NCBI GenBank assembly: GCA_916048095.2
Contig: OU696594.1
Location: forward strand, 1,291,001 to 1,355,000
DNA length: 64,000 nt
Direction: 5' to 3'
DNA from: Sacculina carcini
Taxonomy: Eukaryota; Arthropoda; Thecostraca; Sacculinidae
Shown here piece by piece: positions 10,173 to 21,150 of the stretch. The notes below the pieces were generated by a model, which was given only the letters and a program-made list of their open reading frames with translations, had not been told where the DNA came from and made no database searches. Position numbers and translations under genes: made by a program. The first letter of the stretch is position 1, and each line of letters starts with the position of its first letter.

Positions 10173-10328
10173 TTAATGGTCGGCGTCAGTTTTATTCAGG
10201 AAGTGATTTTTCAGTTTCTTTTTTATCTCTTTTAGTGAGGAAGATGTTTCTAAGAATTTTATTTCCGAAGATAAATTATTCCAAATTTCTGCTCCTTGAT
10301 ATAATAGGCTGTCTATCCGTGTCTATAT
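10173..10328 (-). pseudogene. LINE RT C-terminal fragment (CR1-like)
   Basis: On the minus strand about 50 codons end at TAA (10173-10175) and read LLYQGAEIWNNLSSEIK, then SSSLKEIKKKLKNHFLNK. This is the conserved terminal segment of CR1-group RTs (xGxxIWNNLPxEIR...SxxxFKKxLK). A stop lies immediately upstream, where the sequence becomes a GACACGGATAGACA repeat, so only the last piece survives. It differs in wording from family A and B ends and probably represents another LINE family. Confidence 0.7.
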
Positions 10329-11275
10329 GTGTAATAGTAATAGTAATAGTAATGTATTGCCACAACAAGCACAAGAAAAGCAATATTAATTAAGTACAAT
10401 AGCATAGTCTGTCAAGCCAATTATTGGCTTCTCAACAGACAACAGACAGAAAAAAAACGTGGCTTCTCAACAGACAGAAAAAAAACGCTATGCAAAAAAA
10501 ACTTAGCAAAAAACCTTCAGACTAATTAAAATTGAGAACTTATAATATAAACAAATACAACATGACAACAATACAACAACAAGACATACAACCATCAGGA
10601 ACACAAGACATAAATCCATTAACAACAACAATTAAAGATATAGTCACAGATCGCAGGACACAATCGCACAGTGTGAATTCACAACACCGAGACCAAAGGT
10701 CAAGGCTATCAAACAGAGCAAGAACATGTCGACATACAGATAGCATAAACGAACACGACTATGAGAGCAATTGTATTTAGCATGAACATAATTAATATTG
10801 GTTATCAAGAAAATGTGTTCGTATAATCTTCTTGAACCTGTCTATCCGTGTCTATATGTTTGTATGTGTGTGTGGGAGTGGGCGACGACTCGATTGAACG
10901 ATGTCAGTAAAAGCTTTCTTATCCGACATCAACTGAACATGCCGGATATTTGAATAGATATTTGAATAGATAGACGGATACTTTAATAGATAGACGGTGC
11001 CGGATACATGCAACATGCCGGATACTTGAAAAGAAGCAGAATTATGTCCACAATCACCACCCTACTCTCACACATCTTACCATAAAGATCAACTGATACA
11101 ATACTTATACAGTACTAACATTCGCTTTAATACTTTACTCTTACGAACAAGTTAATGATTTACAAAAGCAAAGTATACACTTATTTCCTTTATTCAATAT
11201 CAACCAACATGTACAGCTTACAATAAACATATGAAAATGTACCAGTGCTTATGACACTTTCGCTCCCCACACCTC
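10329..11275. other. Repeat-rich non-coding stretch
   Basis: Holds a GGCTTCTCAACAGACAGAAA duplication (about 10430-10490), a polar Gln/Thr/Arg-rich 72-codon frame from ATG 10562 that I do not recognise, a second copy of CTGTCTATCCGTGTCTATAT (about 10839; first near 10308) and short GCCGGATAC/ATAGATAGACGG repeats at 10940-11030. No gene is claimed. Confidence 0.4.
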
Positions 11276-11458
11276 TCATTCAACATCCTCCTGGTCATCA
11301 TCATCAGATTTTTTACTTGTTTGTCCCACTTTTCCCTTACAAGCTACTTTAAAATAGTGTCTAATGTCTCCTTGTTTGAAGCTCCTTCCTTGCAGCAAAA
11401 ACTCATTCTGAATGCAGTGAAGAGTCATAACATCTCTGGTTGACATGTATGTGCACAA
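11276..11458 (-). pseudogene. Unidentified terminal coding fragment with acidic C-terminus
   Basis: Sixty minus-strand codons end with KKSDDDDQEDVE and a stop at 11276. A poly(A) signal (AATAAA, minus strand, nt 11194-11189) lies about 80 nt downstream. The upstream part is cut off at 11459, where a plus-strand LINE fragment begins. The QGDIRHYFK stretch followed by an acidic tail recalls the C-termini of pogo/Tigger-like transposases, but I cannot confirm this. It could be a host last exon or a chance frame. Confidence 0.3.
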
Positions 11459-12043
11459 AGCTAGCTATATGTTGCGCAGCCTGTTCCTCTGTTTCGCATC
11501 GTTCTTCTTGTACGCTCCTCGCTTGTATAATAATCTTCCCTGTCATATCACCCGCGCCTCTACATTTTGGTCATTCCGCCGTCGGCTTCGCCTGTACTTT
11601 TTTGACATTTCATTTGATCCCGTCTCTCACTCTCTCTCTCTCTATTCTTTCGCCTCTCTGTGATATTGTTTCAACTATTTCTCCGTGTCATGATTGTTTT
11701 AATTCTCCTCGTTGTCTTATTTTTCCCTGTCTTGAGCACAGTTACTGCTTCCTTTTCTATTTTATATTGTGAATTTTATCTGTAGAATTCAATTATCTGT
11801 CGACTTTATTGTTTGAATATACCACTTGATTTTTGGAACTGTGCTCTTTGTGCTTGCTATTTACTCATTTTGGTTTGTTTTGTGACTTCACGCTCTTTTA
11901 CCTGCTCATTTCTCCCTTATTCTTAATAATTGTCGTTTTACCACAATTGATGATCGATCGCTTTAACACAATTGATGTTTTCCTTTTTCGCGCTTGTGTT
12001 TTACCGGCGCTATAGCAAATACACGTTGTTGTTGTTGTTGTTC
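11459..12043 (+). pseudogene. LINE family A, 3' terminal fragment
   Basis: Nt 11465-11663 encode FLYAPRLYNNLPCHI followed by SFRRRLRLYFFDISFDP, the family A RT C-terminus, ending at TGA 11661-11663. The 3' UTR runs through T/C-rich sequence to the hairpin (nt 11990-12010), TATAGCAAATACAC and a (GTT)n tail at 12025-12042. The copy is strongly 5'-truncated, and its left end interrupts the minus-strand fragment at 11276-11458. Confidence 0.75.
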
Positions 12044-12361
12044 CCAATATACTTTAGGCTCATCATCACCATCAACACTAGAGGTCGGAAACATATGTGG
12101 CTATTTTTCACTGTTTATGTCATTTTATGTGATTGATTTTCACAAAATATGTGATGAAAAAACTAAAATATGTGATTTTACTCTTTTTTATATTCAATGT
12201 CAGAACATTGAGACAAACTAAAAAAACAATAACACGACATACAATATGCATACGTAAATACATAGAGAATTGAATATATTTAATACAATAAGAATAATAT
12301 GAAAATATGCAAAATGTGTTCAATGTAATAAACATAAATCCATTAATGAAGCAAAGATGAA

Positions 12362-13085
12362 CTATTTTAGAAACGGTTTGTAGCCATAATTTTTCCAGAT
12401 TTTTTCTTTTTTCAGATTTTCGTTAGTGTTTTCCGTACCTGTCAGTATGTTTTTGCACACTGAAAAGCTTCTTTCAACGTCATCGTTGGTAACTGGGGCG
12501 AATTTGAGATTCGCTAGGTTTCCTGGTGACATAACTTTGGGAATTTCAGTTCCATCAATAATTTCTTGTAATTTTTGTTATAGATCACAGTAACTCAAAA
12601 TCCGTGTTTATTGTAAGAATTTCACGAAATTTTTGCCGCAGTCGATCTCATTTATAACCAGGAACTTCCCCGATTTTGTTTCTGAAAAATCAAATTGAAT
12701 CAATACTTCAACCAGAGACAACCCTGCGGTCTTCAAGTGATGAAGAATATACAAGTTCCCAACTATGAAGGCCAGATCTACTTGAAGCTGTGCATCCTGA
12801 ATGATATGTTGTGCTCTCTGTATTGGTACAGCTTCGTCTGGATCAAAACAAATTTCACATAATTCAGATACCGCGCGTAAAATCGCAGCCTCTATCCACG
12901 TCTCCACCTTTTGATGACAGGTTCTGATGGCAGATGTATTTCTGGATACATAACTCTCCAGGGAGCCTTGAGGAAAACTTTCTTTACGTAGGAGATTAGG
13001 TCATTTATATCTGGAGATATATCTGGAATCAAGTATGCTCTCACAAAGTCTCCCGTATGGTCTTTCCGGCACTCGCACATATCGT
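12362..13085 (-). pseudogene. hAT transposase remnant, C-terminal half
   Basis: Read right to left, three frames join. The first (13080-12892) contains FLKAPWRV and LPSEPVIKRW. The second (12907-12608) contains TWIEAA and continues into the helical region. The third (about 12560-12362, stop TAG) contains KFAPVTNDDVERSFSVCKN, the hAT dimerisation (hATC) signature. In intact relatives the PPxPVxTRWGTWxxAA motif is continuous; here a 1-nt loss near 12900 splits it. A second break lies near 12600. BED finger and first catalytic residues were not found. The protein is certainly inactive. Confidence 0.7.
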
Positions 13086-13208
13086 CATCGTGACCGAATT
13101 ACAAACCATCACTACCGCGTGCAAGGGACACTGCACCTGCAAATCGTTCAACACTAGCCAAACGGGCATCATACGTACATGCAACATCAAATGCACTATT
13201 GAACCGCC

Positions 13209-13250
<42 letters not shown>
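13209..13250. repeat. (CA)n microsatellite
   Basis: About 20 CA units, ending in CAAACACAGACACAACAA. Apparent VCVCVC frames on the other strand are artefacts. Confidence 0.95.
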
Positions 13251-13253
<3 letters not shown>

Positions 13254-13618
13254 GACACAACAATTGTTTGATACAGTGATAATTTGATACCGAATGTGAA
13301 TTCTCCCGACACGCACGCATATCGCCACAACACTTAGATCTGTGGTAATCCTGAAATATAATCAATTAATCCGATTTAGGAAAAAATTTGCCTTTAATTT
13401 TTATATAAGGTAATAAATATCCCATTTTATGTGACAATTTTCTAGAAATTGCGTTTCAGGTTTTTTTACCGTAAAACAGGGTGGAAAAGGAAAAATGTGG
13501 TGGAAAAATGGAAAATGGTGGAAAAATGTGTTTTATGTGATCACATATTTTCCCGACCTCGGTTCATCATCGACATACTTCTCATCATAAAACATCATCA
13601 AAGGATACATAAAACACA

Positions 13619-13850
13619 TTTGGCTAATATGTTCGCTCGTGCAAGCAAATATTCAGAGCCGTACAAAGACCTGTGAATGGGGCTAAAGATGTGATCAATA
13701 TGTTCACTTCTCAATGCCGCATCAGAACAACGTGTTGACAATATGTTCACCTGAATTTCAGAGTTTTCAACCCAGTAGTGTACTCATCAGACAGTGAGCT
13801 TTGATTAGCCAGTGGTTTTCAACATAATTTCATACTTAGGGGTTTCAATG
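13619..13850. repeat. Decayed relative of the foldback element at 14755-15324
   Basis: Shares several short blocks with the palindrome arms: GGCTAATATGTTC (13622), CAATATGTTCACTT (13694), ACAATATGTTCACCT (13739) and AGTGGTTTTCAACA (13812), in the same relative order. No inverted partner arm is preserved. Confidence 0.45.
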
Positions 13851-13970
13851 CATTGGCGGCGCCAAGGGGGGGCTTGGGAGGGATGGAGCCCCCCCATAAG
13901 ATATACCAAGCCCCCCTAAGCCTCCCAAAAATATGCCAAGTCCCCCTGAGCCCCCCCCCCCCCCCCCCAA
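13851..13970. mobile_element. hAT-type MITE end with poly-C tract
   Basis: TTGGCGGCGCCAAGGGGGGG followed by CTTGGGAGGG and repeated AAGCCCCCCTAAG-type blocks resembles the GGCGG(A/C)xCCAGGGGGG termini of common hAT MITEs. It ends in a C homopolymer of about 18 nt (13951-13968). A matching end was not identified. Confidence 0.4.
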
Positions 13971-14169
13971 ATCATAATCATGAACAATAAAATGTCTTAC
14001 AACTGTAAATGAAGTCCTGTAATTATGGCTCAAGTTCGAGGACTCAATCACTCCACAGTTCACTCCACAAAAGATCACTCCACAGTTTCATTCCACCTAC
14101 ACTCCTCAAAAAATGACAACTATCCACAATAAAAATATATATTATTCAATAAATAAGAATAGGTAAGTG

Positions 14170-14512
14170 TCAGCTAAACGCGGCAAAGCCCTCTCACCTT
14201 CGAACAGTTTAACTGTGCATCCGACGAGAACACGTCCACACAATACGAATTGTCATCCAGACAGACACGGCACCGATGCGTTCAAAGCGAAAGCCACCAA
14301 CCGAATGACGCTCGACCGCTCGCAAAACCGCCTTCACACACGCCAGCTGATACATGCCTCCGGCAGTAGGCTCAAGTCGCGGCCAATCAGCGCACGCGTT
14401 ACAAGGCGGCGCTACACACGCGCCAGCCAATCAGCGCAGGCGTTTCCCTCGAAACACTCGAACGTTCTAGAACGCTCAGTGGCGTCCAAACTAACGCCAC
14501 AGTAGGAATAAA
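14170..14512. promoter_or_regulatory. GC-rich, promoter-like island with two CCAAT boxes and a heat-shock element
   Basis: In an otherwise AT-rich neighbourhood this CpG-rich stretch carries CCAATCAGCGCACGCG (14381) and CCAATCAGCGCAGGCG (14427). It also has GAACGTTCTAGAACG (14460-14474), a perfect three-unit alternating nGAAn heat-shock element. No start codon with a convincing gene follows on either side; the 112-codon frame here resembles nothing known. It could be a captured promoter, the LTR or 5' region of an element, or chance. Confidence 0.4.
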
Positions 14513-14754
14513 TATTAATAAATGAGTAAATAAATAAACAGCTACCAACAGATAAATATAAACATGATTTAATGCATAACAGCAACCAAGAATAAAAACA
14601 ACATAAGAACAATTGAAAATTCAATATAAACAATTCAATAGGAAAACATCCAAAGTAAATAAAATATTCAATAAGATATACGATAAGATAAGATTATTTA
14701 TAAGATGTGACGTCCATTTGTGGATAACAGTATGTAAAATGACATCGTCCAGAC
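14513..14754. other. AT-rich non-coding sequence
   Basis: Rich in AATAAATA and CAATAAA-like words that loosely recall the family B LINE 3' UTR, but too diverged to assign. Confidence 0.3.
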
Positions 14755-15324
14755 GGATCTAGTACAATATGGCCCTATGAACATATTAGCCACAAACGCT
14801 TGTATACTCCCTTACTCTACAATAGGGCAATATGTTCACCTAGGCCAGCGTAGTGTAAAAGGCGTATCAAGAGCGGTGAGTGCGACTGCGGCTTGTGGCC
14901 AATATGTTCACTTTTCACCATAGCGAAATTTCAGTGGTTTTCAACACAACGCACGAATTCGTATACAACAGATGACTAGCAAATAACGTACTGTGTGGTT
15001 ATTGGCTAGGTTCGGTTAGGTTGGTCAGGTTAGGTCAAGTTTGGTTAGGTCAGCTTACTGAACCTAGCCAATAGCCACACACAGTATGTTAGGTGCTAGT
15101 CGTCTGTTGTATACGAATTCGTGCGTTGTATTGAAAACCACTGAAATTTCGCTATGGTGAAAAGTGAACATATTGGCCACAAGCCGCAGTCGCACATACC
15201 GTACTTGCTACGCCTTTTACACTACGCTGGCCGAGGTGAACATATTGCCCTATTGTAGAGTAAGGGAGTATACAAACGTATGTGGCTAATATGTTCATAG
15301 GACAATATTGTACTATATAGATCC
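14755..15324. mobile_element. Foldback element: 570-bp near-perfect palindrome
   Basis: Arms 14755-15013 and 15060-15324 are reverse complements over about 260 bp with scattered mismatches and small indels. They share GGATCTA...TAGATCC ends, AATATGTTCA motifs and ACGAATTCGTATACAACAGA. The 46-bp loop (15014-15059) is made of GGTTAGG-like pentamers. Nothing is encoded. It is typical of a long-TIR MITE or foldback transposon, and transcription would give a long hairpin RNA. Target duplications were not found. Confidence 0.85.
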
Positions 15325-15950
15325 TCGAATCCGCCCAGGCTCTATACGCTCAAAATCGACTTTAGCCATACGCGACTTCACTCATTATTCAAGTTGATAT
15401 ATTGCAGGTTTAAAATGTTACTATCTGTTGAAATGTTTAAAAGTTTAAGGTTTAAATGTTACTATTGGTGGTGTATGAGAGTAGTCTTCCAGTTTTGTCA
15501 CTATACACATTTATTTGACATATAATTTTACAAATATGTTTGACTTCAATCAAAATAACAACAAAGTTCATAGCAAATGTAATTTCCTCTTACGCCAAGA
15601 AAGTGAAAGTAGAAGCATGTGAAACATAATTTAACAGCGAATGCTCAAAATGAACTTAAAAACAGAAAGTAGTGTAGTGATTCAGTTATTAATATGTATA
15701 TGCATTGTTGGTTGCTGTTTCTATTGCATCATATTTATATTTTTGTGCATTTAGTTTGTCTACTTATCAAAGACCGAATTTTCAGTTATTGTTGTTTGTT
15801 GTACCGCATCTGCACTCGTTGATTAGGCTCATCTTGCAGCAATACAAGCTGTAGTCCTGTTCTCTACTGACAGAGATAGTCTGATTTAGTTGCTCTTGTT
15901 GTTGTGCCGCGATAACTCCCAAATACCGGTTTTAATGATGAATATACATT
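15325..15950. other. AT-rich non-coding sequence
   Basis: No gene, terminal repeats or RNA-like structure was recognised. A short duplicated GTTTAAAATGTTACTATCTG / GTTTAAATGTTACTATTG pair occurs near 15410-15463. Confidence 0.4.
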
Positions 15951-15954
15951 ATTG

Positions 15955-16160
15955 TATTGTTTTTGTATTTGTATGTATGTATATATGTATTATTGTATGT
16001 ATTGTAGTATGTATATTTGTATGTATGTATATTTGTATGTATGTATATTTGTATGTATGTATATTTGTATGTATGTATATATGTATGTATGTATATATGT
16101 ATATGTATAGTGATATATGTATGTACGCAGGTATGTATGTATGTATGTACGCCACATGTA
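15955..16160. repeat. (GTAT)n-rich microsatellite
   Basis: GTATGTATGTATATTT units of about 16 bp repeated, with TATA variants at the right. Cys/Tyr-rich frames across it are artefacts. Confidence 0.95.
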
Positions 16161-16169
16161 CGCAAACTT

Positions 16170-18228
16170 TCTCGTGACAAAAAATGAAGTTGATAAAGAG
16201 TCTTACATTGTGTACAAGAATACATTGACTAAAAGTACGTCAATAAAAGTAAGCAGCTGTACTATCGCAAGCTATTTGCGGAAAGATCGGTTTCGGCCAA
16301 GGTGAAATGGGCGAAAATTATAAGAGAAATCAACATGGTACCGCAAAATCAAATTAAAATTAATCAGATTGGAAATAATAAAGGTCCATCTGATAGATCA
16401 CAGACGATACCTGATTCTCTCAACGACTACTTTGTCAACGTCGAAACAGATTTGCCGGCAAATTACCATTGCTGACTAAGAACCCCTTGAAACATGTGGA
16501 ACCAATAAGTCACACTATGTTCATTGGTCCTACAACCGAACGGGAAATCCTGAATATTATCCATCACAGTAAGGGACAACTATCTACCGATTGCAACAAC
16601 ATAAGCATGAACCTAGTCAAACAATCTTCAATACATTTATCCCGACCGCTGGCATATCTCTTCAACTTGTCCATTGCACAAGGTGTGTTCCCAACGCTGA
16701 CGAAAACCGCCAAGATAATTCCTGTTCACAAGTCAGGGGACAGGACTGATAAAAGCAACTACCGTCCGATATCGATACTTGATACATTCTCCAAAATATT
16801 TGAAAAATTATTCAATGAGAGGTTACAAAATTTATCGCTAAAACCATGTTATCAACGAAAACCAATACGGGTTTCGATCACATGTGGGTACGTCTCACGC
16901 TATCCTAGACGTGATAAATGAAATCACCGATGGTTTTGAGAAAAAAAGAGAAGATAATTGGTGTAATGCTCGATCTCAAGAAGGCATTTGATACTGTAAA
17001 CCACGATATTCTCAAAGCAAAACTACAATGTTATGGCTTGCGTGGCATATCCCATAGCTGGTTGTCATCGTATCTTTCAGAAAGGAGTTAGTACGTGTCA
17101 CTAGAAGGTGAACTATCTATGCAAAAAAACGGTGAAATGTGGAGTGCCTCAGGGGTCGGTATTGGGTCCAACACCTTTTTTATTGTATATAAATAACATA
17201 TTCAACGTATCACACATATGTAAAATGATTGTTTTTGCAGATGACACCAATTTGTTTTTTAGAGACAGAAATTCCGTAGAAATATACAAAAAAATAAACT
17301 CAGTAATTGCACTGATAAATGAATGGCTCATAACGAATAAGCTAACATTAAACGTAAAAAAATCCTGTTATGTATCGTTTAGTTTACAAGATGATCCACA
17401 CGAGGGGATTATATAATTGGGAAACAATATTATTGAAAAAAGGGAACAAGCGAAATTTTTGGGTGTTTTCATTGATAGCAGACTAAATTGGAAATATCAC
17501 ATACACAATGTATCATCTTAATTAAGCAAAATAAACTTCATTCTCAATAAAACACGGCACATATTTGACACAAAAACAAACACGCTGTTATACAACACAT
17601 ACTTTAAATCACATCTGCAGTATTGCTGTGAAGCATGGGGCAACACATACCAATCCAATTTAGATCCAATTTCAATTGCCCAACGAAAAGCAATAAGACT
17701 CATAAACAATACACATTACCATGACAACACTTCACATTTCTTAAAAAACTCAACATTTTGAAATTCAGTGACCAAATCAAATTCAACACACTAGCAAAAA
17801 TGTTTAGTGCTTTTCATTACCAATTACCTACGAATAAACAGAGCAAGTTTTTACTGAATCAGAGACATGCGGATAAACTTACTCTGTCCTATACACGTGT
17901 AAGAGCAAGAAATATTTCCTTCTTTCATCAGGGTGTCAAACTTTGGAATCGATTGCAATGTTTCCTTAAAAAATCTCTCACGATGTCAGCATTCAAGAAG
18001 CAGATAAAAGCAGAATTCCTGAAACATTACTGATCCCTTTATATGCCGTGATAGTTGATTTCAATGGGAGCACCGCCGACCCACATGTTTTGTGCGTAAA
18101 ACCTTCGAATTATCTACGTTCTGTGTCTTGTTTACCCACATATCACACTTTGTCTATGTGTTATATAGTTCTTGTACGGTTTGTTTGTATGTTGATCGCG
18201 GGCTACTAAATAAATGATGATGATGATG
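16170..18228 (+). pseudogene. LINE family C reverse transcriptase, multiply broken
   Basis: Frames in order encode a pre-RT segment (SFSAKVKWAKIIREIN), the NYRPISILDTFSKIFEKLFN motif (about 16760-16820), LDLKKAFDTVNHDIL (about 16970), CGVPQGSVLGP (17138-17170), FADDTN (17233-17250), KFLGVFIDSRLNW (17455) and a thumb and C-terminal end closing with FHQGVKLWNRLQ and a stop at 18031-18033. The reading frame changes repeatedly (near 16470, 16860 and 17090) and there are in-frame stops (for example at 17414). The 3' UTR ends in ACTAAATAAATG and a (GAT)n tail at 18214-18229. The endonuclease is missing: a 5'-truncated, old, CR1-group copy. Confidence 0.8.
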
Positions 18229-18482
18229 ATAAGTAACAACAACACAAATAAATATGATTCAATAAACAACAACACCAATAAATATGATTCAATAAACAAC
18301 AAAACAATAAATATGATTCAATAAACAGCAACAACAATAAATATGATTCAATAAACAACAACAACAATAAATATGATTCAATAAACAGCAACAGCAATAA
18401 ATATGATTCAATAAACAACAACAATAAGTATGATTGAATAAACAGCAACAACAATAAATATGATTCAATAAACAACAACAGC
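18229..18482 (-). mobile_element. LINE family B 3' UTR minisatellite (minus strand)
   Basis: About eight units of 27-30 bp (AATAAATATGATTCAATAAA plus CAACAACAA variants). This is the reverse complement of the array in the 3' UTR of the plus-strand family B copy (45320-45590), and the junction word ATAAGTAACAACAACACAAA matches that copy at about 45550-45575. The distal 3' UTR beyond this point is absent. Confidence 0.85.
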
Positions 18483-20077
18483 TAGTGATGCAAAAAAAAC
18501 CGTTTTTTTTGGTTGCGGTTTTTTTTGCAAAAAAAAACATGTTTTTTTAGTTTTTTTTTGGTTTTTTTGGTTTTTTTTAGAATTAGCCCCAATTGTCATC
18601 GGATGTTAGATTTTGGTACATATAAATGAGTTCAATTGATGTTTTGTACATCTTTACGTGTCTTATTTAAAAGAAAATTTGATAATAGTATAAAAAACAA
18701 GAATATTTATCAATAAATACCTCAGGAGACTGTTTGAAAGTGCATCCGGGTCCGGTGGTTTAGGCTTTTTTCATTGAGAAAACCCATGTTTTTAAAGATG
18801 GTTTTAATTATGTGGATATTTGAAATAATTTGTCAGCATAACAAAACAAATTCATTGAATAATCATGTTTTTTTTAAAATAAACCATGTTTTTTATGAAT
18901 AAATGCAATGATGTTTTTCAAACTGGTTTTAAATTCGTTTTATTAATGTACAGGTCTAGAAAATGTTGGCAGCAGAACAAGACAAGCTAATTGGTTGGTC
19001 AAGTGTTTTTTTTGACAAACGTTCATTTAAACTAACGCTTTTTTAATGAAACAATGTTTTCTAAAACAGTATCTATGTAAGATAGATTTGATTGATGTAC
19101 GTTCAAATAACATTTGTATAGCAAGTAGCCTGCTGGTACGTATAAGCGGCTGGTTAAACCACTTAATTCAAACTGTTCTTTTAAGCTAAGGTTTTTTTCA
19201 AATTATATTTTTTGGAAAAACTGTTTTCGTAGATGTAGAGAATGCGAAAAAAATTGGCGGCAGATCAAGGAAAGCTGAACCAAATTAACTGTTTTTTTTA
19301 TTAGTAACCTGTTTTTAGAACTGGTTTTATGGATGATGGTTTCTTTGATGTAGTTATTTGTGTTCAAATACTTTTTTGTACATCAAATATATTTCCTCAG
19401 TTGTTTTTTTTCCTTCACGAAAATATTGTCCGTTTTTCTGGTCCGTTGCCACTGCGACCCGCTTTTATTCGTAGTCTCATTAGGGACACTAAGTTTGTGT
19501 GCATATTCGTAGTATTTGTGTAAATATTTGCAGTGTTTGTACTTTTATATTTGCAAATAATTGATCTGCTGAATGAAATGATGAAACTCATTATAACCAA
19601 CGTAGTTAATTTCTGGCAGTAAAAAGTTAATGTGTAAAAAATAAAAATATATTATGCCACCTGTTGTTTTTTTTAAAACAGTTTCAGATTTAAGCATAAA
19701 AAACGGTTCTCAAACCCTGCTTTCTTACACAATGATTAACTCAATAATTGAATGCAAAACTGTACTGTACATAGAAGTGCCACACAGTACTGTGCAAGCA
19801 ATGATATTAGGTCTTTCAGACACATTATAACAATTATATTGTGCATATTTAATGATAATTCAATTTGATAGGGACACTAATAGCATGAATAACCCATGTG
19901 TTGATAAAAATATTTCATTTAACATCCCAAATATATCATTTCCATAATTTGAATTATTTGCATGACTCTTCAAAAAAAACCAAAAAGAACGTGTTTTTTT
20001 TGGTCGCGGTTTTTTTTGGGCAAAAAACGGGTTTTTTTAAAAAAAAAACGTCGGTTTTTTTTTAGGTCGCATCTCTA
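18483..20077. mobile_element. hAT-like non-autonomous element, 1.6 kb, rich in T8/A8 runs
   Basis: Termini TAGTGATGC and (reverse complement) TAGAGATGC are followed on each side by A-runs, CCG and T-runs. Flanks are ACAACAGC (18475-18482) and ACAACTGC (20078-20085), an 8-bp target duplication with one mismatch. The uninterrupted family B 3' UTR around 45315-45335 provides the empty site. The interior is AT-rich with dozens of GGTTTTTT or AAAAAACC words that may be subterminal repeats. No transposase frame is recognisable. Confidence 0.75.
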
Positions 20078-20085
20078 ACAACTGC

Positions 20086-21150
20086 CAACACCGAGTAAAA
20101 GCATAATATAATAAATAACAACAACCAATAATGAATAGTAATATATAGAGAGTAAAATAAGAATGAATATAAATAAATAGAAAATAAATAGAAAATAAAT
20201 AACAATAAGAATGAATATAAGTAAATAGAAAATAAATAACAATAAGAATGAATATAAATAAATAGAAAATAAATAACAATAAGAATGAATATAAATAAAT
20301 AGAAAATAAATAACAATAAATATGAATAAGCATGAATAAATAACAATAAATATGAATAAATATACAATGAATATGACTCAACAGTCAATTCCGCTCTTTC
20401 AGTAGCATTTCATTTACTTTGGCCTTGAATTTCTTCAAATTGATCTGCGAGAAAGCCTCCTCCTTCAACGTGTTCCAAATAGACACAGTGGCCGGAAGAA
20501 AGCAACGTTGGAATTGTTTTGTACGACAACGAATTGGAGCCATTCACTGGGAATGCTGTTTGGATGTAAACCATGTGCTTCTTGCTGCCACGAAATCATC
20601 AGGAATTGACTTGCTCATCGGATGGTGGTCGTTGTGCTTGATCTTGTACAGCATGCACACGCTGCTGACCTTTCGACGATGGCAAAGATCACCAAGAATC
20701 AAGTCACCACAGAGGAACTTGCAGGTTCTAACAACTCTGTTGATGAGATTGAGGTGACAATCCGCAGCAGAAGACCACACGGGGGCGCAGTACTCAAGAA
20801 TTGGCAAAATGAAACAGCGAAAACAAATTTTTGAGATTGTGCTGCTACCGAACATCCGATATGCCTTTCTTATAATTCCCAGTTTCGGCGATGCCGAACA
20901 AACTAACTTCCGAATGTGACTCTCAAACGTCAGTTTTGAGTCTACATGTACTCCCAATATTTTTAGCTCATCACACACGCTGAGTTGGGCTTCATTTATG
21001 AGGTTAGCTCCATGTGAAGGCTGAACGGTACGTGACCTAGAAACCAACAAGCATTTAGATTTCGAAGTGTTCAGCATCATATTCCACCTCTCACACCACT
21101 TCAGGACGCTGCTGAGATCGTCGTTGACCGTTTGACGCACCTGTGGTCTG
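20086..21150 (-). pseudogene. LINE family B: RT C-terminal part and proximal 3' UTR (minus strand)
   Basis: Minus strand 21150 to 20385 encodes VRQTVNDDLSSVLKWCERWN, then LKILGVHVDSKLTFESHI, ILEYCAPVWSSAAD and, after an in-frame TGA at 20544-20546, MAPIRC to the natural stop at 20385-20387. It is very close to residues 375-626 of the open plus-strand copy at 43-45 kb. 20086-20384 is 3' UTR of GAATAAATAACAATAA repeats. The gene is interrupted at 21150/24704 by a family A LINE. Confidence 0.85.

Larger units (their letters stand above)
12080..13560 (-). mobile_element. hAT DNA transposon remnant with subterminal repeats
   Basis: The ends are inverted: left AGAGGTCGGAAACATATGTG (12080-12099) and right, as reverse complement, GAGGTCGGGAAAATATGTGA (13560-13541). 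Inside each end the motif A(A/T)ATATGTGAT recurs (near 12124, 12150, 12166; 13430, 13530), as in the subterminal transposase-binding repeats of hAT elements. Minus-strand coding remnants of transposase lie between. No exact 8-bp target duplication is visible; the flanks show only loosely similar CATCATC sequence. A (CA)n microsatellite (13209-13250) lies within the remnant. Confidence 0.65.

Noticed and set aside
13057-13287. Cys-rich plus-strand frame (CKGHCTCKSF...CNIKC) possibly a CXC-type domain
   Set aside because: Runs into a CA microsatellite, lies antisense to a hAT remnant and has no clear spacing match to a known Cys motif.
14167-14505. 112-codon frame in the GC-rich island
   Set aside because: No recognisable domain, and explained by low stop density in GC-rich DNA; the promoter-like motifs are the better-supported signal.
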